From Mesostigma viride (taxonomy: Eukaryota; Streptophyta; Mesostigmatophyceae; Mesostigmatales; Mesostigmataceae), in NCBI GenBank assembly GCA_009746045.1, contig RPFO01000707.1, positions 31,092-95,091 of the forward strand: 64,000 nucleotides of DNA. Direction: 5' to 3'. The notes beneath the pieces were generated by a model. It saw nothing but the letters and a program-made list of their open reading frames with translations. It was not told where the DNA came from and did not search any database. The position numbers and the translations under genes were made by a program. This document shows, piece after piece, positions 51,929 through 62,373 of this stretch (position 1 is the first letter of the stretch; each line of letters starts with the position of its first letter).

Positions 51929-52224
51929 TCCGCCTCCCCCGGCCCGCGCGCGGGGGAAGGCTGGCCCGGCACCCGTGCTCCTCACCTTTAAGTACATGAC
52001 GGACAAGCTGGCGTTCCTTAAATGCCGCAAGAAGCTCTCGGAGATCGACTCGCTTCACGCTGGACGACGACTTGACCCTGGCCCAGCAACAGCGGCGACG
52101 CGAGCTATGGCCGACCTACCTTCAGCTCCGGCAGCGTGCAGGGGGGAAGCCGGTATACTGGAGGGGGGCGGTCATCCACGTTGACCACAAGCCCTGGCAG
52201 GCCCCTCCTGCCACCCCAGACTAG

Positions 52225-52945
52225 GGAATATACCAGTAGTGTAGATTAGATAGGCTTAGCCTTTGCAAGTGGCCCACGCGCATGTGCGCCCATAACGGCC
52301 CCCATGGATGATGCCTTCAGTATTTAGCCGCGCCCAGCCTACAATGGGACCTCCCATGGATGATGCATTAAGAATTTAGCCATGCGATGCCTGGGCGTCC
52401 CCAACATCTACTGCTCCAACCTAGGGCCATTGCTGGTACTTTTGACGTCATGAAAGCAGCGTTTTGGACTAGTGGAATATGATTTTACAGCATAAAAAGT
52501 CCATTTTATCATGAATGAACATGGCCAACAACCCCAAGTGCCCCTAAATTTCTCAATATTTGTAGAGAAATGCTACTTCTCATAATTAAAACCTGCACAA
52601 ATGCACAATTTGGGGCATGCATGTGAAAGTTTGAAGTACAAATTCACAATGAGGTTTTACATTTTTCAATTATTAATGGTATCTCATTCTTCAATCAATC
52701 AATTTGCAATCGTCCAAACAATTTATTCATTTCATACATGTCCGAATATGTTGAAAGAACACATGCAAGTGCTCAATCAGCGTGGACCCCCTTGGACGCG
52801 CCCCACCATATATACATTGGACACGTCACCCCAACTACTAAACTGCCCAAAGTCACGGTAACTGATCCAACTACTATGTACATCTGCATTTCTCCACGTT
52901 GCGGTGGGCAATTACGTGCAAAACGCGATTTCGTGCAAAGTCCTC
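52225..52945. other. No gene; LINE tail repeat at left
   Basis: 52300-52390 holds two tandem GGATGATGC-type repeats shared with 25.3 kb. The remaining DNA to 52945 is AT-rich with no coding signal; it probably includes the 3' flank of the minus-strand gene that follows. Confidence 0.45.
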
Positions 52946-52950
52946 GCCCA

Positions 52951-53673
52951 TCATCGCTTGCCAGGTCGATATGAAGGAATGTTGTCCCAGCTGGCGCCTT
53001 CCTTCAGGAGAGTAACATGTTCTCTAGCGAACTTCAGAGGGAAACGAAACTTTTGCTCGCACTCATTACTCCAACCGAGGTCGTGCCCTTCATCAAACCA
53101 TCTGAACACCACCTTCTCCCTCTCTTTGCCCAGGAGGGTGCCAAAGAGCGGAAAATCTTCCTTCTTGGGGTACTTGTGCTCCCAGTTTATGCACACGTCG
53201 TCTACCCATTTCGAACTCCAACCTCCGCGACTCAGTTTCGCGCCATCCATAAAGCGCATCCGGACGTCCGGCCGAACGTCCCTGATTCGGTTTTCGGCCG
53301 TCGCATCTCTGCCCTGACCACCACCCTTCTGCGGCTGTGCAGGTTCGTCGGCACCCTCCGTCTCCTGCCCCGCCCCTCGCCTGCCCCCTCCCCGACGTTT
53401 TGCCTTCTGCCCCTGCGCAGCCGCCGCCTCTGCCATCAACTCTTCGTACGTTTTTTCTGGCTGACCGCACGGTAAGGCTGGTGCGTGAGTTGGTGCGTTG
53501 GGTGGGAGCTCGTCCCCTCCCGCCCCCGGTTGTGCAACTGGTTCGCCGACCGCGGCCTGGCCAACAACACGGCCGGCCTCTCTGGACACAGTCCCAGACG
53601 CGGATCCACGGGGAAACCGAACTGGAGTTTCTTCTTCGCCTTTCCCTGCACGTAAGCACATGCCAATTAACAT
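52951..53673 (-). CDS. Hypothetical protein, basic linker plus C-terminal conserved-looking domain
   Basis: Unrecognised. The frame runs to a TGA at 52951. Residues about 1-130 are Gly/Ala/Pro/Lys-rich and disordered (KKTYEELMAEAAAAQGQKA-like, then RRGGGRRG). The last about 100 residues look folded: FMDGAKLSRGGWSSKWVDDV, then CINWEHKYPKKEDFPLFGTL and ending IPSYRPGKR. The true start is uncertain: ATG 53673 is possible, but CTTACGTGCAG just inside it could be an acceptor, making this the last exon of a longer gene. It is co-oriented with the rest of the 53-63 kb cluster. Confidence 0.5.
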   Translation of the reverse strand: MLIGMCLRAGKGEEETPVRFPRGSASGTVSREAGRVVGQAAVGEPVAQPGAGGDELPPNAPTHAPALPCGQPEKTYEELMAEAAAAQGQKAKRRGGGRRGAGQETEGADEPAQPQKGGGQGRDATAENRIRDVRPDVRMRFMDGAKLSRGGWSSKWVDDVCINWEHKYPKKEDFPLFGTLLGKEREKVVFRWFDEGHDLGWSNECEQKFRFPLKFAREHVTLLKEGASWDNIPSYRPGKR

Positions 53674-54215
53674 GAATACGGAAGGGTCGTGTGAGAAATC
53701 AATGAAGCCATGGACTGATGCAAAAAAACTTATGTAGAAATATATATTAAGGTACTTATTAAACTCGTTTATTGAAAATGAAATTTACCGGCCGAATGTA
53801 CCGTTGGAGCGTGGAAGGGCATCCTTGGTCGATCGAAGATATCCGTCAATGTAACGGTGCGGCCGATGTCCCTGGCGGCGCCTCAACATCGACCACCTCA
53901 GTCGGGCGCATCAATCCGGCAAACGCCGGCCCTCCACCTGAGACTTTCGGCGGACCCTCCACGTTACGAGCCTCCAATACCCTCTTCTGCAGTGGGGTGC
54001 TCGCAACAAAATCCGTGTCAGCCGACGGCTCCGGATCGTCATCCTCATTCAGCAGTATCGTGTTCGGGCATTGCTCCATCCCCGTCGAGCGGGGGGCAAA
54101 GTCATCACAACCGTCCTTCCTGACGACGGTACGGGATCGTCACCCAGACCCAAAGAAACCGAGGCGAGGGCGGGGGTCCCCTCAACCGGGGGTCCCCATG
54201 AATCCTGACGAGGCC
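53674..54215. other. Gap between minus-strand genes
   Basis: Contains an AT-rich stretch at 53700-53780, plausibly the promoter of the gene ending at 52951. A minus-strand ORF at 53846-54079 (77 codons, MEQCPNTILLNEDDDPEPSA) has a coding-like composition and could be an upstream exon of that gene. Confidence 0.35.
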
Positions 54216-54254
54216 TCATTCCCATCTGTCGGACACGACCGCCTCCCGTAAATC

Positions 54255-54510
54255 GGGAACGCCCGCCGGCGCTACCAGTAACAGGCCGCGAGCCTGCTTC
54301 CTGCTGGCGATCCCCATCCTCATCACAGATACGCCCGCCGGCGTTTCCAGTAACAGGCCGCGAGCCTCCTTCCTGCTGGCGATCCCCCTCCTCATCACAG
54401 ATACGCCCGCCGGCGTTTCCAGTAACAGGCCGCGAGCCTCCCTCCCGCTGGCGATCCCCCTCCTCATCACAGATACGCCCGCCGGCGTTTCCAACGACAG
54501 GCCTCGAGTC
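54255..54510. repeat. 72-bp minisatellite, about 3.5 units
   Basis: Tandem units containing CCGCCGGCGTTTCCAGTAAC and CTCCTCATCACAGATACG. On the minus strand one frame reads LLLETPAGVSVMRRGIAS repeatedly (54216-54926). It includes a sequence resembling the recurrent GAAACGCCGGCGG motif of the cluster, in the opposite orientation to the other copies. Confidence 0.85.
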
Positions 54511-54588
54511 TCCTTCACCAGCACGCTGGCGCTTACCTCCCCCCCTTTTGTCTTCATCCCCCCCATTGTCTCCTCCCGCGAGCCTCCA

Positions 54589-54803
54589 TCATCCCGACTG
54601 CGCTTTTTCCCTCCCCTTCCATCTCCTCCCCCGTCCCTCTCCCCCTCCCCCTCCTCCCTCCTCCCCATCCCCATCCCCTTTCTCCCCCTCCGCCTGCCCC
54701 CCACCCACCCCGGGCGGGTGCCCCTCAGCAATATCCTCCTCCCCCTCTTCCTCCTCCCCTCTTCCTCCTCCCCCTCTTCCTCCTCCCTCTTCCTTCTCCG
54801 AGC

Positions 54804-54850
<47 letters not shown>

Positions 54851-57800
54851 GAATGATGATCCCCGTCGTCTTCGTCGTCCACGACCACGGCAAAGTCCAT
54901 GTCGACGTCTTGCCACCCATCTTCAAGAAGCCGATATTTGATAAGTCGGACCAGGCGCTTCCACCGGCGGATATGGGCGGGTAACCCGAACACCAGCAGA
55001 ACTCTGGAGGGTCCCTTCAACAGGGCCTTGGTGATCTGGTCAACCACATCCCACGCGGCATACCTCAAACGGGAGGAGGGTAAGGGTATCTGGCTGTCGA
55101 CCGGAATACAGTCTTGATCCCACTCGCGCAGGTTCCTCCACTTCTCGTTGCTGTCAGCTGTCAGGTCCAGCACAGCAAACGCCTGGTCCTTCAGCTTCCC
55201 AGGAAGGTCTTCAGACCCCGTGTACAACTCGTCCACCACCTTCGTCACCACCAGATCCTTTCTTTTTTCGTTTTCCTTCCATGTCATTGTCCTGTATGCG
55301 ATCCAGTCGGGTCCCATCTTCACCCCGTCCCAATAGGTGAAGGCTTCCAGCCTGTCCCACCACCCCCTCTTGGCCTTGGCAGTCCCCTCCTCCTTAGCCG
55401 CCGCCTGCACCTCCTCCTCCGCCGCCGCCTCCTGCTGTGGCACACCCAGCAGATGTTTGGTCTTCACCCCCAAATCGTCATACAAATGACGGGGGTGGGA
55501 AGCGAGCAGCCCTCTCGGGAACTTCCAGTCCTTCTGGTCGACCACTTTCCTTTTAGCCGGCGGAAGGTCCCTCAGCGTGAGAATGATCGCCCTCGTGGCC
55601 GTGACGATCACCCGCCAAAAGTCTCTGGTCAGGCGGCAGTCGGCGATGAACTTGTCGAGGTCCGTGGCGACGGTGCCCTTCAGCTTCACGCCAAACACGT
55701 GCTCCCTCACCAATACGGGGTCGAAAGTCCCGTTTAGTTGTTTGCAAGCGGCCATCAGCTCGGGGTTCTCCAGGAACTTGATGTGGGCGAATTGCTTTGC
55801 CGCCTCTATCAAATTCTTGGCGACTTCCATTATTTTTATCAGGTTGCTGGGAGGGGCCTCACAGGACATGATCGGCGCTTGGATCAGGCTGTCGAAGTAC
55901 TGGAAACTCGCAAGTTCCCGATGCGCGGTGAAAATGGACAGTTCGTGCGCCTTGTCTTTAGGGCGCGTGTCAAGGAAGTCTTGCCGAGCCGCGATATCCT
56001 GTGCGATCGCCGGCTTGCCGTCGACAGCGGGCTTCAAAGGGTCCTCACACCAGAACAGCCAGCGCTGCATGAAGTTCTTCTGGTCCGGCCCCCACTTGTC
56101 CGTCTCTTCAGCCCCTCCTGCCTTGTCGCCTGCGCCGTCCCCTTCGGCCTTGGCTTGCTCTCCTTTCTGCCAAAAGGGCTTCACAATCGCCCAGATCTTG
56201 CCGTACAGAGGAGTTGGGAGAGACACGCCCTTCCCTCTCTTGACGGGTCCATATGCCTGGTAGGCCCGGTGCACATCCCCCAGCGCTGAGCCCCACGTTG
56301 CCTTGGCTTGGGCTGTGTCCTCGGCGTTCATGGCGTTCCCGAGCTGCCTGACAACTTCGATCATCTTGCCGACTTGTTCGGTAACCTGCATCCCCGTAGG
56401 GCAACAACGCGCAGAGACACATCGACAGTCCTCCCAAATAAGCACAACTCAACTGAGAACAAGAATACGACTGACAGAAACGCCGGCGGTCGCATCTTGA
56501 CCAAAATATGGCATGCTAAGGTGGAACATGAAAACCCCTTATAGAAACGCCGGCGGTCGCATCTTGACCGAACTAATGGCATACTGAAATTAACACAAGA
56601 AAACCACTTATAGAAACGCCGGCGGTCGCAACCTGGCTTACCTTCTGTTCACGGATCTGCCACCAGGTCGGCAGGATGGTCTCACCCTTGAGCATCTGCA
56701 CGTCCACCCCCCCGAAATTCGTCCAATCAGTTGCCCACTCCTCCAGCTTCGCCGCGGCCACGGTCTTCGTGACCTCCTGCTCCTTCCCTCCCCGCGCAAC
56801 GACCCTGAGCTTTTCCGCCTTCATGAAACCATTCAGCATTGCCTGGTACCACACAGATCTTTGGTCCACCGTCATATTGTCGGTGACCAGTTCGAATTTC
56901 ACCGATTTGATGAGTGTGGTAAAGTGGTTCCCGTCCAGCACGAGAAAGCCGCAAATGGCTGGCGGCAACGGTGTCTTCTTCTCGAGTGGAGCCATCTCCC
57001 AGGCGGACTTGCACAAACTGTCCAAAAGCGCGGCCTTTCTCACGTCCACGGGCTTAAGTGAGTCCAGAATATCGGCCGGTCCTGTCAGAACCGCGGTGGA
57101 AGCAGCTTCGGCCATTCCCTTGGCCGAGCTCGTTCGCAGGTAGATATCAATCTCTTTGTCAGTCATTGCGCGAGCGTAGCCAGCCTTCATTGTCCGTGCC
57201 CCCCCATCTCCCCGAAGAGTTGCGCGAGCTGACGCTGGGTGCCTTCCTTTTTCATCCAGTCATGAAAACTGTTGGGGCACCGGTCAGCCAAAAACTGGAA
57301 CGAGTACCGCCACACAGGAATCACCAGCTTGTCGTGGCCGTAGTCGGACTCCGAGTTTGCAAAAATGGTGGCGTTCTGCTCGGCTCTAGACAGATGCAAG
57401 TCTCGTGCGAGGAGCTTCTGAGGCCCCACGAACAGGTTCCTTGTCCACACCCGATTTCGATGCACCAAGGCTTTGGACATCTCATCGAGGTCCCGAGGCT
57501 GAACGGCAAGCTGCTTCCGCAACCGTTTGCCCTTCGCGATCTCATCGTTCACATCCAGGATGTCATCATCATCCTGCGACACCGGGGACTTCTCCCATTT
57601 CTCAAGCAGAGACACGGGAGCATCCGCAACCTCCACCTCCTTTCCTTTCCCCTTTCCCTTCAGCGCCTTCCCCTTGTAGGTCGCAAGTGCTTCGGAGAGT
57701 CCCTTCTGGTGTTCGTCGACGGCAGCAGTCCACGTACTATCTATTTTCATGTTCTCGCGGCGCGCGTGCTGGTCGAGGCTGATTGAGTACAGGATGGCCG

Positions 57801-59962
57801 CGTGGGTCGCCCTCTCGGCCTGCACGTACTGCGTTGATGCGAAAAAATCAGGAAAGCATAACCAAAAGGAATAAAGTAAATGCCGATTGAGAAACGCCGG
57901 CCGTCGCAACCTACATGAAACCTGAACCTCAACATCAAAGCCCCCCTCACGACAGAGGTATACTTACCTCGTTCCCCTTAACAATGATATGAAAAAATCA
58001 GGAAAGCATAACCGAAAGGAATAAAGTAAATGTCACACTTGAGAAACGCCGGCCGTCGCAACCTAGATGAAACCTAAACCTCAAGATCAGAGCCCCCCTC
58101 ACAACAGAGGTACACTTGGCTCATTTCCCTCAACGATGCGAAATCAGGAAAGGAAGTAAGTGTTAGTCAAAAGGAAGTAAGTGTCACACTTGAGAAACGC
58201 CGGCCGTCGCAACCTACATGAAACCTGGACCTCAAGAACAAAGCCCCCCTCACAACAGAGGTAGACTTACCTCATTCCCCTCAACCGCTGCTGCTTCAGC
58301 CGCTTTCTTCGACCCCTTCGCGATCTTCGGAGACTTGTCCCGGCGGGCATCGTGTTCCTTCAACATCTTGATCAGAGTCTTGGCGTCCGCCATCGTCACC
58401 GTCTTCAGTTTACACTTCCTCTCCTTCCCTTTGCCCTCGAACAGGTTCTCCTCCATCCACTTTATCAAGGCCTTGGCGCTCGGGATCTCCTCAGGCTGTG
58501 TGGCGCCATCGGGCGCGCACGCATTCTTCACGATCAACTCAGCGACTTGATGGAGAGTCATCATCTGGTTCCGTACCTCAGGTGGGGCTGTTTCCGTTCT
58601 CACCTCGGCCACAACCCACTTTGCCAACTTCTTCAGTTGATAAGCATCCGCTTGCTCCTTAAAGCGTGTCATTTTCGCAGTATCGCCGTCGCTTCCACCC
58701 GCGCCCTCTGACACAGGCTCACCGACAGCGATAGCCCCCTCTCCCTGGAGATTTGCCCCACCCTGACGACCGGCTTCCTGCAAGAACATTATCAACGGAA
58801 GATTTTTAATGTAAGAAAAGTGTAGAGAAACGCCGGCCGTCGTAACTCTGTCAATTGAGGACGAACCTAAACTTTCAATTTGTAAGTCAACGGTAACTTA
58901 CCCTTCCCCCCTCTGCAGTGGAACCACCGTAAGATCCACTTCCCCTCCTGTCACCGCCCTCTTGCTGCTCGAACGGACTTCCCTGTAAAAATAGCAAACG
59001 CGATTGTCCATTCACAAGAAAAAAATTACTACAAAAATAAACAAGGATATACGCACGCAAACCTTTTCAATACAAGTAAACCGGAGAGGAATCTGACGCA
59101 CTCATGTACCTGGGTGCTTCCCGCCATTGAGCGGGCTTCTCTTGCACCAACATCCTCTTGCCGGCCCTGCGAACATTTCAACGGAAAGTAAAAATCCGCT
59201 TAGTTGTCGGAAATGACATGTCTGGCGAATATTGCAAAAAAATGCGTATTGTATTTCACGACATCAATTTAATGGGCGGAGACTTACGAAGATCGGCCCG
59301 CCACCTTCCAAATTGCCCAGCGTCATATCGAAAACATCGAGGACTTCCCCTCCATCGACCCCCTTCCCCCTTCCCCTCTGCCGCGGCGGGGGCATATCGC
59401 CCGTCGCGACCGGCTTGGAAGTCGCGGGGGGATCCCTTGCGGTTGAGGGCACTGCGGCCGACTCGTGCACACTCTCCCCCCTCTTTTGGGCTACTGCGGC
59501 AGGCGCGGCATGGGAGGGCGCGGCGGCTACTGTCTCTGGCGCATTCTGAGCCAACCGACGCAACCTTAGCTCCTGCTGGAGCAGGGTTTCGAAACGAGGC
59601 ATGAATGTGCGCTTGGAGGTATAAGGCACCTTGGCGACTTCAGGTTTGTCATTAAGGATGTCTTGGTACAGCGCGAATTGCTGTTCACGAGTGCCATTCG
59701 CGAGTCGCTCAAACCGCTCAATCTGAATCCGCTTAACCGGATCGTCCACCATCTCAAGACCACCGTGGTACTCATCCTTCCCAGTGACCGCGGCAAAGCT
59801 GACACCAGATTCCACCATTGGGGGCGGCGTGCCCTCCCTTGCACGCTTGTGAGGAGGCTGTTGTGGGGAGGCGCCTTGGGCCTGAACTGGTTGCCCTTCT
59901 GACCCTTCCCCCCTAGGGGGAGAGTCGCCGACCACCTGCGATGTAGGGCCGCCCTTTTCCAT
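54589..59962 (-). CDS. Large unrecognised protein, six exons, about 1,430 aa
   Basis: Model (minus strand): 59962-59288, 59166-59110, 58982-58902, 58777-58271, 57828-56642, 56385-54589. All junctions are phase 0 with GTAAGT-type donors (one GTACAT). Exon 1 is disordered and Gln/Pro-rich (MEKGGPTSQVVGDSPP). Exon 4 carries a helical domain (KEQADAYQLKKLAKWVVAEV). Exon 5 is helical (VQAERATHAAILYSISLDQ). Exon 6 contains LVFGLPAHIRRWKRLVRLIK and then a poly-Asp run and an acidic, Glu/Gly-rich tail to TGA 54589. Exon 5 needs a one-base frame change near a G7 run (57199-57205), where two ORFs overlap by ATGA; without it the protein stops there. No enzyme motif recognised. Introns 4 and 5 consist of tandem repeats carrying the GAAACGCCGGCGG motif. 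The acidic and disordered parts suggest a nuclear or scaffold role, which is speculation. Confidence 0.6.
54799..54852. repeat. (ATC)n trinucleotide repeat
   Basis: About 17 units; on the coding (minus) strand it encodes the poly-Asp run of the large six-exon protein. Confidence 0.95.
56470..56636 (-). repeat. About 68-bp tandem repeat in intron 5 of the large gene
   Basis: Three units, each with the cluster motif (GAAACG starting at 56477, 56544 and 56613), filling most of the intron between exons 5 and 6. Confidence 0.85.
57835..58290 (-). repeat. About 152-bp tandem repeat spanning an exon-intron boundary (intron 4)
   Basis: Three units (motif starts at 57891, 58043 and 58194). Each unit includes a copy of the end of exon 4 (GAGGGGAATGAG) and the donor region. 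The first and third copies keep GTAAGT; in the middle copy the donor is destroyed (GCCAAG). Confidence 0.88.
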
Positions 59963-60184
59963 CTGCAACACAAAACAAAAAAATTGGAAAAAACATACGA
60001 GTCAGCAGGAAGATGCGCCCCACGTCGCAACTCAATACAAAAAATGCATCATTATGTCAAGGTACAAACAACGTTATAATTCAGAATGAACAGAGATTCA
60101 TAACAAGAGAACGACGCACTAAAAGATGCGACCGCCGTCGCAACTTTCGTCAATTCACTCTCTATACAAACAACTCTATGTCCC

Positions 60185-60919
60185 TCATAAAGAATCAATT
60201 GGCAAGGAAATGCAAAAAAATTCCGTTACCACCTCCGTCGACCCATAAGTGGTTCGCGAATGGGAAATCGCTGCTGATTTTCGGTCGAGCCCTTCACGGT
60301 ATTTTCGAAATCTCGAGGCAAGGTTGCGCGGAAGAGGGCCCCCCTCAATCATGCGTGCGATCGGACTGGCCATGGAAACGGATACCTGGTTCCTGGACTG
60401 CCTTGCACGGTCAACCATCTTGAAACTTCCCCGGAGAAGGAAATCAGACGTCAGACGGTTGAATATGCGAACGTCAAGATTTGACCAACCCATCATCCAT
60501 TCCACCACCTTCTCCGCGGCATCATGGAAGACCTGCCTCTCATCCGCCACTCCTCGAGACCCAAACACACAATCGGCCGTGTTATCGTCGTGCCTCTTAA
60601 GGCGAATGTTCACGTCCTCTTTGTCATCATCCATTTCCGACAGCCGAATTACAGCCCTTTTGGCTCCGTCCACTCCATCCTCAAGAAGGACGTCCATCTG
60701 CGCCCCTCCCACACAATTGTTGTCAACGTATTGTTGCAAATGACGGGAAATCATGTCCTTTCCAAAAGCTACGATGTGTTCCCCACACAGACCCATGTCG
60801 GTAATTGACAGCTTTTTACATTTCCTATCCCGGCACTTCTTTTCGGGATCCTTCTCAAAAATCCGGAAAACAGCGTCCTGATATGGACGTCCCCTTATGT
60901 CGACCGTCAGACTGGACAT
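60185..60919 (-). CDS. Zinc-motif protein B (C-x4-C-x10-C-x2-H), 244 aa
   Basis: Single-exon ORF from ATG 60919 to TGA 60185. Residues 29-48 form C-RDRK-C-x10-C-GE-H, a likely zinc-binding knuckle with the same spacing as protein A, the neighbour upstream. The rest (VVEWMMGWSNLDVRIFNRLT, MASPIARMIEGG) is not recognised. The ATG follows GTATGTT-N-CGCAG directly, so a 19-nt leader intron or a splice-acceptor-like leader is possible; the same layout precedes protein A. The C-terminal half has no resemblance to A. DNA or RNA binding is a guess from the zinc motif. The recurrent cluster motif lies about 40-60 bp after the stop. Confidence 0.6.
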   Translation of the reverse strand: MSSLTVDIRGRPYQDAVFRIFEKDPEKKCRDRKCKKLSITDMGLCGEHIVAFGKDMISRHLQQYVDNNCVGGAQMDVLLEDGVDGAKRAVIRLSEMDDDKEDVNIRLKRHDDNTADCVFGSRGVADERQVFHDAAEKVVEWMMGWSNLDVRIFNRLTSDFLLRGSFKMVDRARQSRNQVSVSMASPIARMIEGGPLPRNLASRFRKYREGLDRKSAAISHSRTTYGSTEVVTEFFCISLPIDSL

Positions 60920-61034
60920 CTGCGAAACCAGAACATACCGGCCGCGAGTAGTTTATATTATTAAAAAAAACTGGCATTTATTAAGTCATCTTCATCTATT
61001 TATGCGAGCTAAAATTTGAAGAAAATGCAACAAA

Positions 61035-61195
61035 GAAACGCCCTGGGGCGCAACTTCCTCAACAACCACTTTCTACGTACAAACGAATGGCAATCACATC
61101 GACTACGATTGTCACTACATACGAATGTCCAGACAATATAATGTGTATGTAGAGGGGGGGCATTCAAGACCAGAGAAACGCCGGCGGGCGCAACT
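61035..61195. promoter_or_regulatory. Two copies of the recurrent GC motif between zinc genes A and B
   Basis: Copies start at about 61035 (divergent) and 61175, between the 3' end of gene A and the 5' end of gene B. Their position suggests a transcription-end or transcription-start element, but the same motif also lies in introns, so its role is unknown. Confidence 0.4.
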
Positions 61196-61199
61196 CATA

Positions 61200-62066
61200 T
61201 CAATATAGACTGTCCCGCGACTCGTTCCACTCTCTGCAGGTTTTGCAACAACCGATCGAGCGAACTCTCGGAACCTCTTTCGCCGCCATTTCATCGACAC
61301 GAGCGAACATCTCTTCTTTGGCGGCCACCAACTTTGCCTCCTTGTTGCCGGTGTCAGGATAGATTTCGGACCTCCTCGTCTTCATCGGGGCCACTCTCTC
61401 CAAATACTCTGCACACAGAGAATCCTGCTCCTCCTCCACAATCGCCTTCACGCCGGATACAATCGCTTTGGCTTTTGTTTCCACGCGAAAATCGAACTCT
61501 CGTTGAGTTATCAGCGGAATGTCGGCGAGTGCAAAACACATACGCCGATAAAGTTCGCTTACATCCGTGTCACGCGAGTCGGCAAAAGGTGTCGTCATCA
61601 AAAAGCATCTCAAGCTACTCCAACCATTTTCTTGGGCGCCGGCAACGTAGCCTCCCTTTGCCAAGTCCGCACCTGTCGCGGAGTCTTTGACTATCCAATC
61701 TTCAAGGAAGTACTCGTCTCCCCTGGTGAAATCAAAATTTACACCCACGACCTCTCCGACAGTCATGTCCAGGCGAAGTCGCAGGGCCCCCCCCGCCAAT
61801 CCAGGTCCGAGGGCGCCCGCCATTCCAAGTCCGCGACTGAGGGCATTTTCGATGTGACGAGAATGTTCTTCGTGCTTTCGGCAATACAAGTCAAATCCGA
61901 GAGCGGTTTTCTTGCAAGTGGACACATCACACTTGCGCGGCGCCCCTATTGAGCGAGCAACACTCTGAATGACAGTGGCAACCGCTTGGTGTTGTTGAAG
62001 TCGTTGCCAATCCTCCATCAGGAGGTGACTAGACGAATCGGACGAATCTTCCGTCGAACCGGACAT
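61200..62066 (-). CDS. Zinc-motif protein A (C-x4-C-x10-C-x2-H), 288 aa
   Basis: ORF from ATG 62066 (MSGSTEDSSDSSSHLLMEDW) to TGA 61200. Residues 46-65 form C-DVST-C-x10-C-RK-H, the same spacing as in protein B. A central region (VGVNFDFTRGDEYFLEDWIV, GWSSLRCFLMTTPFADSRD) and a C-terminal helical part with GCCKTCREWNE follow. ATG lies directly after a GTATGTT-N-CGCAG leader of 24 nt. A copy of the GAAACGCCGGCGG motif begins within about 10 bp of the stop. No known family recognised; similar short C-x4-C-x10-C-x2-H units occur in WRKY-associated and other protist proteins, but that comparison is loose. Confidence 0.6.
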   Translation of the reverse strand: MSGSTEDSSDSSSHLLMEDWQRLQQHQAVATVIQSVARSIGAPRKCDVSTCKKTALGFDLYCRKHEEHSRHIENALSRGLGMAGALGPGLAGGALRLRLDMTVGEVVGVNFDFTRGDEYFLEDWIVKDSATGADLAKGGYVAGAQENGWSSLRCFLMTTPFADSRDTDVSELYRRMCFALADIPLITQREFDFRVETKAKAIVSGVKAIVEEEQDSLCAEYLERVAPMKTRRSEIYPDTGNKEAKLVAAKEEMFARVDEMAAKEVPRVRSIGCCKTCREWNESRDSLY

Positions 62067-62373
62067 CTGCGACAAGTTACGATAACATACCGGCCCCGGA
62101 AAATAAAATTCAAAAAACGTTTTGAAATTTTTTTATTGTACTTGTTTATTAATACGGAAGCGAGCCAGTAATCCTCGACTATTTTTTTGATGTACAATGG
62201 AAGACTCCTTCCATTATGTCGAAGTGTGTCGGTCCTTTGCCTTTTGGCCAAACTCTCCTTAACCTCCACCATTTCCTGCGCGTAGGAGGAAAATGATACG
62301 TTATAAACATTAAACATTAAACATTAAATATAACATCATATAAACAAGTTATTACTCTACATTTCAAGTTTTT

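Larger units (their letters stand above)
45759..52224 (+). pseudogene. LINE ORF1-like gene split by a 5.1-kb nested insertion
   Basis: The 5' part starts at ATG 45759 (MANKRASTQRSLAAALG) and encodes a Pro/Ser-rich N-terminus, FKVGDYDWANPSP, a coiled-coil-like Ala/Leu-rich middle and ELDKRSHNVIVKHFDQPAGE, which resembles the RRM-like part of ORF1 proteins. It has an in-frame TAG at 46170 and a frameshift near 46395, and is interrupted at 46843. The frame resumes after 51928 as PAPVLLTFKYMTDKLAFLKC and, after another frameshift near 52045, LDDDLTLAQQQRRRELWPTY and VHVDHK-like sequence (VIHVDHKPW) to TAG 52224. That matches the layout of the ORF1 C-terminal domain. It is a nucleic-acid-binding retrotransposon protein by analogy; the family link is inference from motif order. 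Confidence 0.65.

Noticed and set aside
54216..54926. Minus-strand ORF with LLLETPAGVSVMRRGIAS repeats
   Set aside because: It overlaps the acidic tail of the large gene in another frame and is mainly minisatellite and poly-Met from the (ATC)n tract.
62018..62317. ORF upstream of zinc gene A as its N-terminal exon
   Set aside because: Removing the 24-nt GTATGTT-CAG segment does not join this frame to the gene A frame; it remains a possible small ORF or leader sequence only.
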